Source of the DNA: Mucilaginibacter sp.
Lineage (GTDB): Bacteria > Bacteroidota > Bacteroidia > Sphingobacteriales > Sphingobacteriaceae
NCBI RefSeq assembly: GCF_028288225.1
Contig: NZ_JAQBOC010000039.1
Coordinates: 1-64,000, forward strand
DNA: 64,000 bases
Direction: 5' to 3'
This document shows positions 6,785 to 17,100 of the stretch, piece after piece; the stretch's first letter is position 1, and every line of letters starts with the position of its first letter. Both the position numbers and the translations under genes were made by a program. The notes under the pieces were generated by a model. The model did not search any database. It saw nothing but the letters and a program-made list of their open reading frames with translations, and had not been told where the DNA came from.

Positions 6785-7354
6785 TTATTCCTGCCCGAAT
6801 TCGCCGTTTGCCCTGAGTTCTATTTTATTGCTAACAACTGTAGCCGGTGCAGTACCTACGCCAAAGTCCGTTCTGTCAATTGTTCCTGAAACCTTAAAGC
6901 CTGCTACTGGTTTGTGCGTCCTCATGTTTTGTCCTATGCCTTTTAATGTAAGGTCTAAAACAACTGGCTTTGTTACGCCGTGCATGGTTAAATTGCCGGT
7001 TAACTTATAAGTTTTATCCCCAACTGTACTTATTGCTGTACTTTTGAAAGTGATTTTAGGATATTTTGCTACATCAAAAAAATGATCGCTCTTCAAATCA
7101 TTATCGCGCATATCGTTATCGGTGCTTATTGAAGAGGCATCAACAGACAAATCAAAAACAGCATCACTGAAATCCGGTTTTGACGAAGTAATACTGGCAT
7201 CAAAACTTTTAAAATTACCGTCAACGTCTGATATCATCATGTGTGTTACGGTGAAACCAACCTTTGCATGGGCTTTGTCAACATTCCATTTCGTTTGCGC
7301 AAATAGTGTGCTGCTTGTTAGTAAAACAGCAATTAATAAATTGATCTTTTTCAT
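6785..7354 (-). CDS. YceI-family secreted lipocalin-like protein
   Basis: This encodes 189 residues. A signal peptide covers residues 1-19 (ending TLFAQ). The mature protein carries the YceI pattern: KWNVDKAHAKVGFTVTHMMI, DVDGNFKSFDASI, and a central LTMHGVTKPVVLDL. YceI proteins are eight-stranded barrels that bind isoprenoid or amphiphilic molecules in the periplasm. Length is normal. It is preceded on the same strand, 95 bases upstream, by a large outer-membrane protein gene and may be read with it or alone. Confidence 0.9.
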   Translation of the reverse strand: MKKINLLIAVLLTSSTLFAQTKWNVDKAHAKVGFTVTHMMISDVDGNFKSFDASITSSKPDFSDAVFDLSVDASSISTDNDMRDNDLKSDHFFDVAKYPKITFKSTAISTVGDKTYKLTGNLTMHGVTKPVVLDLTLKGIGQNMRTHKPVAGFKVSGTIDRTDFGVGTAPATVVSNKIELRANGEFGQE

Positions 7355-7449
7355 TTTTGTGGAATTTAAATTAGTTTATAATTAATATTATCTATAATTG
7401 ATTAAGCTATGGCTAATAAATATGTTTAACAACATAACCCGGTTAAAGT

Positions 7450-10302
7450 TTAATCACCTCCGGGGCCACCCGGACCGCCACCACCTGGAGGAGGGCCGCC
7501 AAAGCCCCTGCCAGGACCACCAGGACCCATGGCAGGAGCCTTACCCGCCATTTTAGTGAACCTGTAGGTAAATGTTAACAGGTAATACCTGCCTAACCTG
7601 TTTGCGTTAGTTTGCGTAATGTAGTTGCCGTTTTGTGTGCTGGTATAGCCTGTATTTTCATTAAATACATCATAAACACCTGCCCTGATGGCAGCCATAT
7701 TGTTTTTCAGAAATCGGCGCTCAACATAAGTGTTCAGTAAATTAGGGTTAGTGGCGCCTTTGTAACCATAGTAAAGCGTCTTAGTATAATCGTAGCTAAG
7801 TGTCCAGTTTTTCCAAAAGTAGTTTTTACCGTTCAAACCTAACTGCCAGCTCCGGAAGTTATCATTTATACCCGGCTGATCAATAGAGTTTTTTGATGAA
7901 TTAACACTATAGGTGGTACTGGCTTCAGCATCAATTATATCAGTAATATCAACCCTGAAACGCACGCCTTGCGAGGCAACAATGGTTTTAGCTATATTTT
8001 TTTCGGTAGTTATGTCAAAAGTTGAAGCGTCGGCATTAGAGATATATGAAATATTATTGCTGTATGACAGGTTTCCTATAAAGAACAGGTTATACCTGCG
8101 TTTTTGCCATGGCTTGGCAAATACATAAAAGCCTTGTGCAGAATAATAACCATCGGCATTTAAATATCCGGTAGCAATGGTACCCGCCAGTTTGCTGTTT
8201 GGGGTATAGTTTGATGGGTAAGTTATCGTGTTTGATACAATTTTATTGTTGGTTTGCGTAAAGCTAAAATTGCTAAAAAACACATTGCCTGATGCAAAAT
8301 CAAATTTGTTGTACCTAAAATCGAACTTGTTGTTGTACTCCGGCTTCAAATCAGGGTTACCCGTTATAGGGTACGATGCATTTGAGAAATCAGTAACAGG
8401 CTGCAATTCAGAAAACGTTGGCTGACTGCTGCCACCGCTATAATTAGCACTTATGGATTGTGTACGCGAGAAATTATAGATAAAGTGTGCATTGGGGGAA
8501 AAGTTAAACGAAGTTACATGTGTGCTTTGCCCGGTGCTTGGCGAGTACCCGTTTAAAACGGATGGTTGTGCAGTAACGCCCAATACGTAATTGTATTTCT
8601 TTTCAACAAAGCGGTAGTTTAGCCCAAAACGATTGGTTATAAAAGTGAAATTATAGTTGTTGCTCAGCAAAGCATAGTTGTTAATATTAGTCCCGTTGCT
8701 CGCAAGCGTATCGGTTTCTTTATCGGCAGTTGTATATGAGCGGCGAAAGTTGTGGTTAACCTCCAGGTATGATCTTTTGGCTAAAGGCTCAATATATGAA
8801 AGTGACGTACCGACAGTATCGGTATGGCTGTTTGTGTTGATGAACTGGTTTAGCGGGGCATGGGCGGCGCTATCAAGATAAGTGTAAACCGGGTTTTGAT
8901 ACTGGTTGCTGGTTGATCTGCCTGCGCCTAAATTAATACTAAAATTACGGCCATGGCCATTAAAACGATGGTTATACAAAGCATTAATACCATAGTTTGG
9001 CGCCGATGAATGGCTTAACGATTTAAAGTTATAGTTTGATATGGTGGTGGAATCATTTGTAAGCAGGTTTGAACCATTTTGCGTAGTGTTAACACCGGCA
9101 AATGAATATGACGGGCTTACCTTTAAATAATTAATAGTGTCGGGCTTGTACTCCATGTTGAAGTTAATCCGGTGGTTCTTCGTTTCGTCCATTTGAGTAC
9201 TGCTCTGCGAGTTGGTGCTTGGGTTCATCAGCGAGATATTGTTTTGCAGCGTTGAACTGATGGTATTGGTAGAGTTATTAGAAAAGCTGTAGCTTCCATA
9301 AACAGTGATCTTTTTCCCCCACGAATCGCGATAGTTAAAGCCCAGTGAACGGGCAGTAGTGATCCCATTGGTTGCGTTGTTGCCGCCCCGCGGGCCTCCA
9401 CCGCCACCCTGCCTGCCGCCGGGGCCGCCAAAATTAAACAAATTGGTATTGGTATTATTAAGGTTGCCCAATATGGCTATTTGCTGATTATCATTAAAAT
9501 TAAACACGTTGGCCTGTACTAAAAAGCGGTTACCCTCCTTCGTGCCGGCAACCTGCGGAATGGCGTCACGCCCCTCGCCTGCGCTGGCCTGCCCAAAATA
9601 GCCATGGTTACGGCTGGGTTTTATGTTGATGTTTAAAATAGTTTCGGGGTCGCCGGTCTTTATGCCTGTAAGGTTGGCCTGGTCGCCGTAGTCATTTACC
9701 ATCTGTACATTTTGCACAGCATCTGCGGGCAGGTTTTGTGTGGCTGTTTTTAAATCACCGCCAAAAAAATCTTTCCCGTTTACCCTTACTTTAGTTACAC
9801 TTTTTCCGCGGAAGGTGATATTACCATCCTTATCAACATCAGCACCGGGAATCTTTTTTATTACATCCTCAACAGGTGCGCCATCTCTAACCTTATAAGC
9901 GGCGGCACTAAATTCAACCGTGTCCTCTTTTATTTTAACCGGCACCACATCGGTAATAGTAACCCCATTTAACACAATGGTTGATGGTTTTAGGGTAATA
10001 GGCTTTAAAAACACCGTATTGTTTGTATTATCCAAACCCATACGGCGCCTTATGGGCTCATAACCTATTGATTGCACCACCAGGCTAAACTGTGTGGCTT
10101 TTATCCCGTTAAAAATAAAAGCGCCTTTTGAGTCGGTTATGGTTGTTACGCTGTCCTTGTCGGTTATTAGCTTAACGCTCGATCCGGCCAAGGTTGCTTT
10201 TGTGGTATCAATGACGGTTCCCCGTACATCGCGCCCTGCTTGTGCAAAGCTGTTAAGGCTTGTTAAAAGCAGTGCGGCAATAAAAAAGTATATTAGTTTC
10301 AT
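7450..10302 (-). CDS. Outer-membrane beta-barrel protein, TonB-receptor-like
   Basis: This encodes 950 residues. The signal peptide ends near residue 20 (LNSFAQ). A carboxypeptidase-regulatory-like domain (about 24-105), a plug-like region with VRVNGKDFFGGD, and a long barrel of the OMP_b-brl family follow. Such proteins are placed among TonB-dependent receptors or their relatives; the ligand cannot be read from the sequence. Two Gly/Pro-rich insertions stand out: one near residue 300 (GGPGGRQGGGGGPRGG) and a tail of about 30 residues after the last barrel strand (TFTYRF). Barrel proteins usually end at an aromatic residue, so the tail is unusual. The gene is divergent from the LytS/LytTR pair, which may regulate it (inference). 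Confidence 0.88.
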   Translation of the reverse strand: MKLIYFFIAALLLTSLNSFAQAGRDVRGTVIDTTKATLAGSSVKLITDKDSVTTITDSKGAFIFNGIKATQFSLVVQSIGYEPIRRRMGLDNTNNTVFLKPITLKPSTIVLNGVTITDVVPVKIKEDTVEFSAAAYKVRDGAPVEDVIKKIPGADVDKDGNITFRGKSVTKVRVNGKDFFGGDLKTATQNLPADAVQNVQMVNDYGDQANLTGIKTGDPETILNINIKPSRNHGYFGQASAGEGRDAIPQVAGTKEGNRFLVQANVFNFNDNQQIAILGNLNNTNTNLFNFGGPGGRQGGGGGPRGGNNATNGITTARSLGFNYRDSWGKKITVYGSYSFSNNSTNTISSTLQNNISLMNPSTNSQSSTQMDETKNHRINFNMEYKPDTINYLKVSPSYSFAGVNTTQNGSNLLTNDSTTISNYNFKSLSHSSAPNYGINALYNHRFNGHGRNFSINLGAGRSTSNQYQNPVYTYLDSAAHAPLNQFINTNSHTDTVGTSLSYIEPLAKRSYLEVNHNFRRSYTTADKETDTLASNGTNINNYALLSNNYNFTFITNRFGLNYRFVEKKYNYVLGVTAQPSVLNGYSPSTGQSTHVTSFNFSPNAHFIYNFSRTQSISANYSGGSSQPTFSELQPVTDFSNASYPITGNPDLKPEYNNKFDFRYNKFDFASGNVFFSNFSFTQTNNKIVSNTITYPSNYTPNSKLAGTIATGYLNADGYYSAQGFYVFAKPWQKRRYNLFFIGNLSYSNNISYISNADASTFDITTEKNIAKTIVASQGVRFRVDITDIIDAEASTTYSVNSSKNSIDQPGINDNFRSWQLGLNGKNYFWKNWTLSYDYTKTLYYGYKGATNPNLLNTYVERRFLKNNMAAIRAGVYDVFNENTGYTSTQNGNYITQTNANRLGRYYLLTFTYRFTKMAGKAPAMGPGGPGRGFGGPPPGGGGPGGPGGD

Positions 10303-10585
10303 ATCTTGTGTTCTGTTTTAGATGCTGCAAATAAATATCAAAGCAACATCACCCAAAAACAGAATAGACAGGGACTTATTAAAAGTAGATCAAGCCTCAA
10401 TTTTAACCTATAAAAGCTTAATTTTTGCAGCAGTAAACCAAATGCAGTTTATAAAGATGTTTTTTATCTGTCCGTCGGTAAACTTTGACTGCTCATAGAT
10501 TTTGATTGGGTTTATGTTGATTTGCATTGTAATATTGTTGTTATAAATCAATGCCATAAGCGTTTGATTATAAATTATTTAGGAA

Positions 10586-11659
10586 ATGATAATACCAAAA
10601 TCAAAAAGTAAGCTGATAACTATAGTCATCCACATATTAATATGGGGCGTATTCGGGCTCATCTATTTTTCTCCGCCGCTTAATTGGAACATAGTGGTGC
10701 CTTATCAACTATGGATAAAGGAGATCATCATTTTAGGCTCACTGGCTGTTGCCTTTTATCTTAATTCGTTTGTATTGGTTCCAAAATTCCTGTTGAAAAA
10801 TAATACCGGCATTTACTTTTTGATAATTGTCGGTATTGTTATAGTTGTTGTGCTGCTGAATATTTACATGGATGAATGGTTTAATATTCATAAATTAATG
10901 GACGCGGCTTTTCATAAAAGCGGGCCGCCAAAACACCGTCGTGGCAGAGACCATAGCTGGGACTTTATTATGCTAGCTAACATTGCCCTGGTTTTAGGCA
11001 TCAGCACCAGCATCACAACTATACAAAAATGGCAGAAAGACAAGCAAATGCACCAGGATATGGAACAGGACAGGGTAAGTTCCGAGTTATCATTCCTTAA
11101 AGCGCAGATCAACCCGCATTTCTTTTTTAATACGCTTAATAATATCTATGCCTTAACCCACGTAAATGCTGAAGTATCGCGCAAGGCCATTCACCAGCTC
11201 TCGCGCATGATGCGTTATGTATTGTATGATACGCAAAATAGCACCACCCTGCTAAGCCAGGAAATTGCTTTTATAAAAGATTATATCAGTCTGATGGAGC
11301 TGCGCTTAACCGATGTGGTTAAAATAGAGTTTACTGCGCCGGCCGCGTTAAAGGACATGGCAATTGCACCTATGATATTTTTACCGTTTATTGAAAATGC
11401 TTTTAAACACGGCGTTAGCGCTACACAGCCAAGTAACATTAGTATAACTGTAAGCCAGAAGGATACTGTGATTGAATTAAATGTGATTAATTCCATAATT
11501 AAGGAACAAAGTAATAACTTAGAGGAAGGCAGCGGCATAGGCCTTAATAATACCAAACGCCGGCTCGATCTGTTGTACCCCGGCAAACATACTTTAGTTA
11601 TAAATGAAAGCACTGCTGAAAATATTTATTTAGTTCACTTAACGCTCAATTTATCATGA
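10586..11659 (+). CDS. LytS/YehU-type sensor histidine kinase
   Basis: This encodes 357 residues. Four N-terminal transmembrane segments (about residues 10-30, 45-65, 75-97 and 127-145) precede a coiled linker. The His_kinase core has phosphoacceptor His178 in KAQINPHFFFNTLNNIYAL, an N-box with FLPFIENAFKHG (about 264-276) and a G-box with GSGIGLNNTKRRL (about 312-326). This is the classical kinase partner of LytTR regulators. The ATG of the response regulator overlaps its stop by four bases (ATGA), so the pair is translationally coupled. No extracytoplasmic ligand domain is visible. Confidence 0.93.
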   Translation: MIIPKSKSKLITIVIHILIWGVFGLIYFSPPLNWNIVVPYQLWIKEIIILGSLAVAFYLNSFVLVPKFLLKNNTGIYFLIIVGIVIVVVLLNIYMDEWFNIHKLMDAAFHKSGPPKHRRGRDHSWDFIMLANIALVLGISTSITTIQKWQKDKQMHQDMEQDRVSSELSFLKAQINPHFFFNTLNNIYALTHVNAEVSRKAIHQLSRMMRYVLYDTQNSTTLLSQEIAFIKDYISLMELRLTDVVKIEFTAPAALKDMAIAPMIFLPFIENAFKHGVSATQPSNISITVSQKDTVIELNVINSIIKEQSNNLEEGSGIGLNNTKRRLDLLYPGKHTLVINESTAENIYLVHLTLNLS

Positions 11660-12414
11660 TAATTAATTGTATAGCTGTTGATGATGAACCCCTGGCGCTT
11701 GGCCTGGTATGCTCGTTTATTGAGCAAACGCCATTTTTGAATTTGGTGGGTCGGTATTCCAGCGCGGTTGAAGCATTAAGAGCGATACATGCGCAAAAGG
11801 TGGATGTGCTGTTTTTAGATATCCAGATGCCTGATCTGAACGGAATTGAGCTGGCCCGCGTGCTTGATAACAGTAAAACCAATAAACCCCGCATAATTTT
11901 CACTACCGCCTACAATCAGTTTGCACTTGAAGGTTACCGCGTTGATGCGCTCGATTATCTGCTTAAGCCCTTTAATTACGAGGAGTTTTTGCATGCAGCC
12001 CACAAAGCTTTAGCTTATAACCAGCTGGTTGAAAAATCAAATGCTACCCCTGCTGCGGCTTCTGCACCGGTTGTTGCCGAAGAAAGAATTGAGGATGAAT
12101 ACCTGTTTTTAAAGGTTGAGTACCAGTTGGTACGCCTGGCGCTTAATGATATCCTGTACATTGAGGGGTTAAAAGATTATGTGAAGGTGTGGCTAAAAAA
12201 TACAGAAAAGCCAATATTATCGCTCACCAGCTTAAAATCACTGGAAGAAAAATTGCCATCCAAACGCTTTATGCGGGTACACCGGTCATTCATTGTTTCG
12301 CTGGATAAGATCAATTCGATCACCCGCAATGCGCTGCAGATCGGCAAGATCAACATTACCGTTGGCGATCAGTATAAAGAAGCGTTCAGCCAGTTTTTAA
12401 GTAAGTGGGTGTAG
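11656..12414 (+). CDS. LytTR-family response regulator
   Basis: This encodes 252 residues. The receiver domain has the acidic pair near residues 9-11, phosphoacceptor Asp55 in VDVLFLDIQMPDLNG, and the conserved Lys in LLKPFNYEEF near residue 104. An Ala/Pro-rich linker (about 128-145) leads to a LytTR DNA-binding domain: DILYIEGLKDYVKVW, later FMRVHRSFIVSLDKI. LytTR domains bind imperfect direct repeats in promoters. The target may be the divergent outer-membrane gene or the efflux operon downstream; both are inferences from position. Confidence 0.93.
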   Translation: MIINCIAVDDEPLALGLVCSFIEQTPFLNLVGRYSSAVEALRAIHAQKVDVLFLDIQMPDLNGIELARVLDNSKTNKPRIIFTTAYNQFALEGYRVDALDYLLKPFNYEEFLHAAHKALAYNQLVEKSNATPAAASAPVVAEERIEDEYLFLKVEYQLVRLALNDILYIEGLKDYVKVWLKNTEKPILSLTSLKSLEEKLPSKRFMRVHRSFIVSLDKINSITRNALQIGKINITVGDQYKEAFSQFLSKWV

Positions 12415-12663
12415 GAAGAGTTGCAAGGTTGAAATGTTGGAAAGTTGAAAGGTTTCTTATTGTTAATTATTCATAAAACCTAAGATAAGGTTGCAAAAAG
12501 GATAAAAGGTTTGTAACACATCGGCTCTTCGTGCGTCATACCTATCCGGGTTCATTTAAATAACAGGGCAAACTGTTTAAAATAAAACCTATTGGATTGA
12601 AATAATTTTCTCTCCCCCCTAATAAAAACAATGTTTACAGCTTATTAAGTGAGATTCAAAAAA

Positions 12664-12802
12664 CAAGAATCAAGAGATAGGAAGAAAAGCGGCTAATTTT
12701 TATATAAACCTGTAACATAGAAATGAACGTTTGAGAATAAATTTAATTATACAAGTTAATATTCGGGATTTATCTGTCTTGTTTCTTGACTCTTGATTCT
12801 TG
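12664..12802. repeat. Inverted repeat CAAGAATCAAGA / TCTTGATTCTTG
   Basis: The left arm is at 12664-12675 and the right arm at 12791-12802, a perfect 12-base match, with further partial matches around it (CTTGACTCTTGATTCTTGAC). Related words recur at 35355-35430 and 45298-45330. Confidence 0.6.
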
Positions 12803-12828
12803 ACTCTTAATTAATGCTATTATATTTG
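12800..12828 (+). promoter_or_regulatory. Bacteroidota-type promoter for the first efflux operon
   Basis: TTG at 12800-12802 and TATATTTG at 12821-12828 are separated by 18 bases, close to the TTTG-N19-TAnnTTTG consensus. The start codon of the adaptor gene lies 38 bases after the -7 element. The -33 element is supplied by the right arm of the inverted repeat. Confidence 0.55.
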
Positions 12829-12865
12829 CGCGCCTTAAAAGCAATCCTATTATTTCTGTCACAAA

Positions 12866-14071
12866 ATGAACAATAACAACAATTTATACAAACCCTTAAC
12901 TGTCCGCCCTTTTAATCAATTGCTAAAAACAGCGTTGCTGGCTCTCCCTGTTTCACTGTTAATGTTCGGTTGCGGCAGTAAAGGGAACCAAAGCGCACAG
13001 GGCCCTGCGGCAATACCCGCCTACAAAGTACTTACTTTACAACCGCGTTCGGCTACTTTAAATGCCGATTACCCCGCCAGTATCCAGGGACTTCAAAACA
13101 TAGAGATAAGACCAAAAGTTGATGGCTTTGTTGAAGGTATTTACGTAGATGAAGGTACATTGGTAAAAAAACGGCAGCTGCTTTTTAAAATAAAAGCTCC
13201 GCAATATGAACAGGATGTACGCACCGCCGAAGCAGGGATCCAAACTGCACAGGCCGATGTAAATACCGCCACCCTGCAGGTTAATAAGATTAAGCCACTG
13301 GTTGAAAAGGATATTATCAGCCATTACGAGCTCGAATCGGCACAGAATACTTTACAAACAAAGCAAGCTGCATTGGCGCAGGCCAAAGCTGCACTGGTTA
13401 ACGCCAAAGTTAACCTGGGCTATACAACCATTACCAGTCCGGTTAATGGGGTTATTGGTTCATTACCCTATAAACTAGGCAGCCTGGTAACCAGCACCAC
13501 TACCGAGCCTTTAACAACGGTTTATAATACTGCCACTGTTTACGCCTATTTTGCCATGAACGAAAAGCTCCTGCTTGATTTTAGCCGGGACAGTACAAGT
13601 AAATCAATCAAATCCAAATTAAATAACATCCCGAAAGTTTCGTTGATCCTGTCTGACGGAACAACTTATGAGCACGCCGGCAAGGTAGAAACCGTTAACG
13701 GCCTTATCAACACCAATACCGGTTCTGCAAATTTCAGGGCAGCATTTGTCAATCCTAAAGGTTTGCTGCGAAGTGGCGGCAGTGCTACGGTCCGTGTCCC
13801 TAACAGGGTAAAGTCGGCCATCCTGGTTCCCCAAAACATCACTTATGAGCTGCAGGATAAGCGCTTTGTTTATGTGGTAGATGCACAGAACAAGATTAAG
13901 AACGTTGCAATAACAACTATGGAAAATACCCCGGGCCAATTTTATATTGTAACAGGAGGCATAAAAAGCGGCGATAAGGTTATTGCCGAAAGCGTAAATA
14001 ATTTAAAAGACGGAACAGAGATTAAGCCTGCAGAGGTTAGCGTGGATGCTATTTATAAAGATTTGAAATAA
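12866..14071 (+). CDS. RND efflux periplasmic adaptor (AcrA/MexA type)
   Basis: This encodes 401 residues. The N-terminus has a lipobox (LMFGC, Cys36), so the protein is a lipoprotein tethered to the membrane. A biotinyl-lipoyl-like half-motif (about 80-105, IEIRPKVDGFVEGIYVDEG), a coiled-coil hairpin (about 118-180, with AEAGIQTAQADV and QAKAALVNAKVN), the second lipoyl half (YTTITSPVNGVIGS) and beta-barrel domains follow in the usual order. Adaptors bridge the inner-membrane pump and the outer-membrane channel. It is first in an operon with the pump and the outer-membrane factor; a 111-base palindromic spacer separates it from the pump. Confidence 0.93.
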   Translation: MNNNNNLYKPLTVRPFNQLLKTALLALPVSLLMFGCGSKGNQSAQGPAAIPAYKVLTLQPRSATLNADYPASIQGLQNIEIRPKVDGFVEGIYVDEGTLVKKRQLLFKIKAPQYEQDVRTAEAGIQTAQADVNTATLQVNKIKPLVEKDIISHYELESAQNTLQTKQAALAQAKAALVNAKVNLGYTTITSPVNGVIGSLPYKLGSLVTSTTTEPLTTVYNTATVYAYFAMNEKLLLDFSRDSTSKSIKSKLNNIPKVSLILSDGTTYEHAGKVETVNGLINTNTGSANFRAAFVNPKGLLRSGGSATVRVPNRVKSAILVPQNITYELQDKRFVYVVDAQNKIKNVAITTMENTPGQFYIVTGGIKSGDKVIAESVNNLKDGTEIKPAEVSVDAIYKDLK

Positions 14072-14076
14072 GTTTT

Positions 14077-14176
14077 TAGTCTAAAGTCCGGAGCACTAAG
14101 TCTGTAGTCTTGGATCCGGATGTAAAAGCAAATACATTTTCTGACTTAAGACTACAGACTTAAGACTCAAGACTAA
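14077..14176. repeat. AGTC/GACT palindromic element inside the efflux operon
   Basis: AAGTCTGTAGTCTT (14098-14111) pairs perfectly with AAGACTACAGACTT (14148-14161). Looser pairing extends the arms to 14077 and 14176. The element fills nearly the whole gap between adaptor and pump, so the mRNA should carry a long hairpin there. Confidence 0.75.
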
Positions 14177-14182
14177 AATAAT

Positions 14183-17100
14183 ATGTTAAAAAAATTCATC
14201 GAGCGTCCTGTACTTTCAACGGTTATTTCAGTACTGCTGGTTATATTGGGTATTATAGGATTGATAAATCTACCTATTTCACAATATCCTGATATTGCAC
14301 CGCCAACCGTATTCGTATCAGCTAACTACAGCGGCGCAAATGCCGATGTTGTACTTAAAAGTGTTATTGTACCGCTTGAGGAGCAAATAAATGGAGTGGA
14401 GAACATGACGTATATGACCTCCAGCGCAGGCAATGACGGCTCGGCCCAGATAACCATTTTCTTTAAAGTAGGCACAAACCCCGATCTTGCAGCGGTAAAC
14501 GTTCAGAACCGGGTATCAAGGGCAGTAAGCCTGCTGCCACAGGTTGTAACCCAGGCGGGGGTTACCGTTGCGAAAAGCCAGAACAGCAACCTGCTGATCT
14601 TCTCGTTATACAGCGAGAATAAGGATTATGACGACACATTTTTGCAGAACTATTGCCAGATAAATCTTGTCCCTGCAATACAGCGGGTTAACGGTGTTGG
14701 TAATACGCAGATCTTTACATCAAAAGATTACTCTATGAGGATCTGGCTAAAACCGGATGTTATGGCAAGCTACAGCCTTGTGCCCGATGATATTACAAAT
14801 GCTTTAAACGAGCAGAACATTGAAGCTGCTCCCGGAAAATTTGGAGAAAACAGTAACGAGTCTTTTCAATATGTAATAAAGTATACAGGCAGGCTTAAAA
14901 CTGCCCAACAATTTGGCGACATAATTATTAAGTCAGTTGGTAAAGGCCAGCTACTGCATTTAAAAGATGTTGCCCGCATTGAACTGGGTGCATTAGATTA
15001 TTCTGCTGTTTTGAAAACTAACGGCATGCCCTCCATCGGTGTTGGTATTACCCAGGCATCAGGGTCCAATGCCCGCGATGTGATCAACAATACAAAAAAA
15101 ATATTGGAAACAGCTTCTGAATCGTTTCCAAAAGGCATAAAGCTCACCTACCTGGTTGATGCCAATGAATACCTGAACGCTTCTATCGAAAAAGTGATCA
15201 GCACCCTTATTGAGGCCTTTATATTGGTTTTTATTGTTGTGTTTGTTTTTCTGCAGGATTTTCGGTCAACACTTATCCCTGCTATCGCGGTTCCGGTTGC
15301 AATTGTAGGAACCTTCTTCTTTTTAAACCTGTTTGGCTTTACCATTAACCTGCTTACGCTATTTGCACTGGTTTTGGCCATAGGCATTGTGGTTGATGAT
15401 GCCATAGTGGTTGTGGAGGCCGTGCATGCCAAGCTTGATAAAGGCTATAGATCTGCCCGCAAAGCATCAGTTGATGCCATGAAAGAAATCTCAGGGGCCA
15501 TTATTTCTATTACGCTGGTAATGTCGGCGGTGTTTTTACCGGTAACTTTCATCACCGGTTCAACCGGTGTATTTTACAAACAATTTGGTATTACACTGGC
15601 AGTGGCTATCCTTCTTTCGGCAGTAAACGCTTTAACACTTAGTCCCGCGTTATGTGCTATATTTCTAAAGCCGCATTCTGAAGAGCACAAAAAGAAACGA
15701 TTTTTCAACTGGTTTTATACCCGGTTTGATAAGGCTTTTTACACAGTAACCAAAAAATATGAAAAGTCGGTAACCTGGTTAGCTGCAAAAAAATGGATAG
15801 TGGTAACTGCAATTGTGATATTTGCCGTGTCGCTCACCATCCTTATAAAAACCACGCCGTCCAGCTTTGTGCCAAGTGAAGACCAGGGTACTATTTTTGT
15901 AAGTATCAGCCTGCCCCCTGCATCAGGCATGCAGCGCACCAGTGCTATAACCAACCATATTGACAGCATTGCCCATACATTTTCATCAGTAAGTAACACG
16001 CTGCAAATAATTGGGTTTAGCTTTACTGCAGGCAGCGGGAGCGCCTACAGTATGGATATCATTAAGCTAAAAAAATGGGACCAGCGAAAAAATGATGGGA
16101 TACAAAAGGTTATCCAGCAGCTTTATGGAAAGATCGGCGACATTCATGGGGCCAGCATTTTCATTTTTTCACCACCCACTATCCAGGGATTTGGATCTGG
16201 AAACGGTTTTTCGTTCGAGCTGCAGGATAAAGGCGGCCACACATCTGCCGAGATGTACAAAGTAAGCACTGATTTTTTAGAAGCCTTAAATAAACGTAAG
16301 GAAATTCAAAATGCAAATACACCGTTTAATCCCAATTTTCCGCAATACCAGGTTGATGTAAATGTAGCCAAGTGTAAGGAAGCAGGGATTGAAGTAACTT
16401 CTATTATAAATACCCTGCAAGGCTATTATGGCGGTTTGTATGCTTCAAACTTTAACCAGTTTGGTAAACAATACAGGGTAATGGTACAGGCCGATTATGC
16501 ATACCGGAACAACCCGGAAGGTTTGAATAAGATTTTTGTGCGGAACAGCAATGGTACCATGGCACCTATAACAGCGTTTATTACGCTTAGCAAAGTGTTC
16601 GGCCCTGAATCTATATCCCGCTTTAACTTATTTACAGCAATATCTGTTCAGGGGCAGCCAAACGCCGGGTATAGCTCGGGAGATGCAATTAATGTCATAA
16701 AAGCTGTTGCTGCCGAGAAGCTGCCTGCCGGTTATGGTTATGAATTTTCGGGGTTAACCCGTGAGGAGATCTCAAGCGGTACCCAATCTGTTTACATATT
16801 TTTGCTTTGCCTGGTATTTGTTTACTTTTTATTGAGCGCCCAATATGAAAGTTATATTTTGCCATTTGCTGTATTACTTTCATTGCCAATAGGTTTAACA
16901 GGCACTTATGTATTTGCAAGAATTGCGGGTATTGACAGTAATATTTATGTACAGATCTCGCTGATTATGCTTATCGGCTTATTGTCAAAGAATGCTATCC
17001 TGATAGTGGAGTTCGCGCTCGAACGCAGGCGCGCCGGGATGCCAATTTTACGGGCTGCCATTGAAGGCGCTGAAGCCCGTTTAAGGCCGATATTAATGAC

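Larger units (their letters stand above)
12415..12865. other. Intergenic region with long-range inverted repeat and promoter
   Basis: This 450-base gap contains purine-rich GTTGAAA words after the LytTR stop (12420-12450) and a CAAGAATCAAGA inverted repeat (12664-12675 with 12791-12802). At its right end is a promoter for the efflux operon. No gene is seen. Confidence 0.55.
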
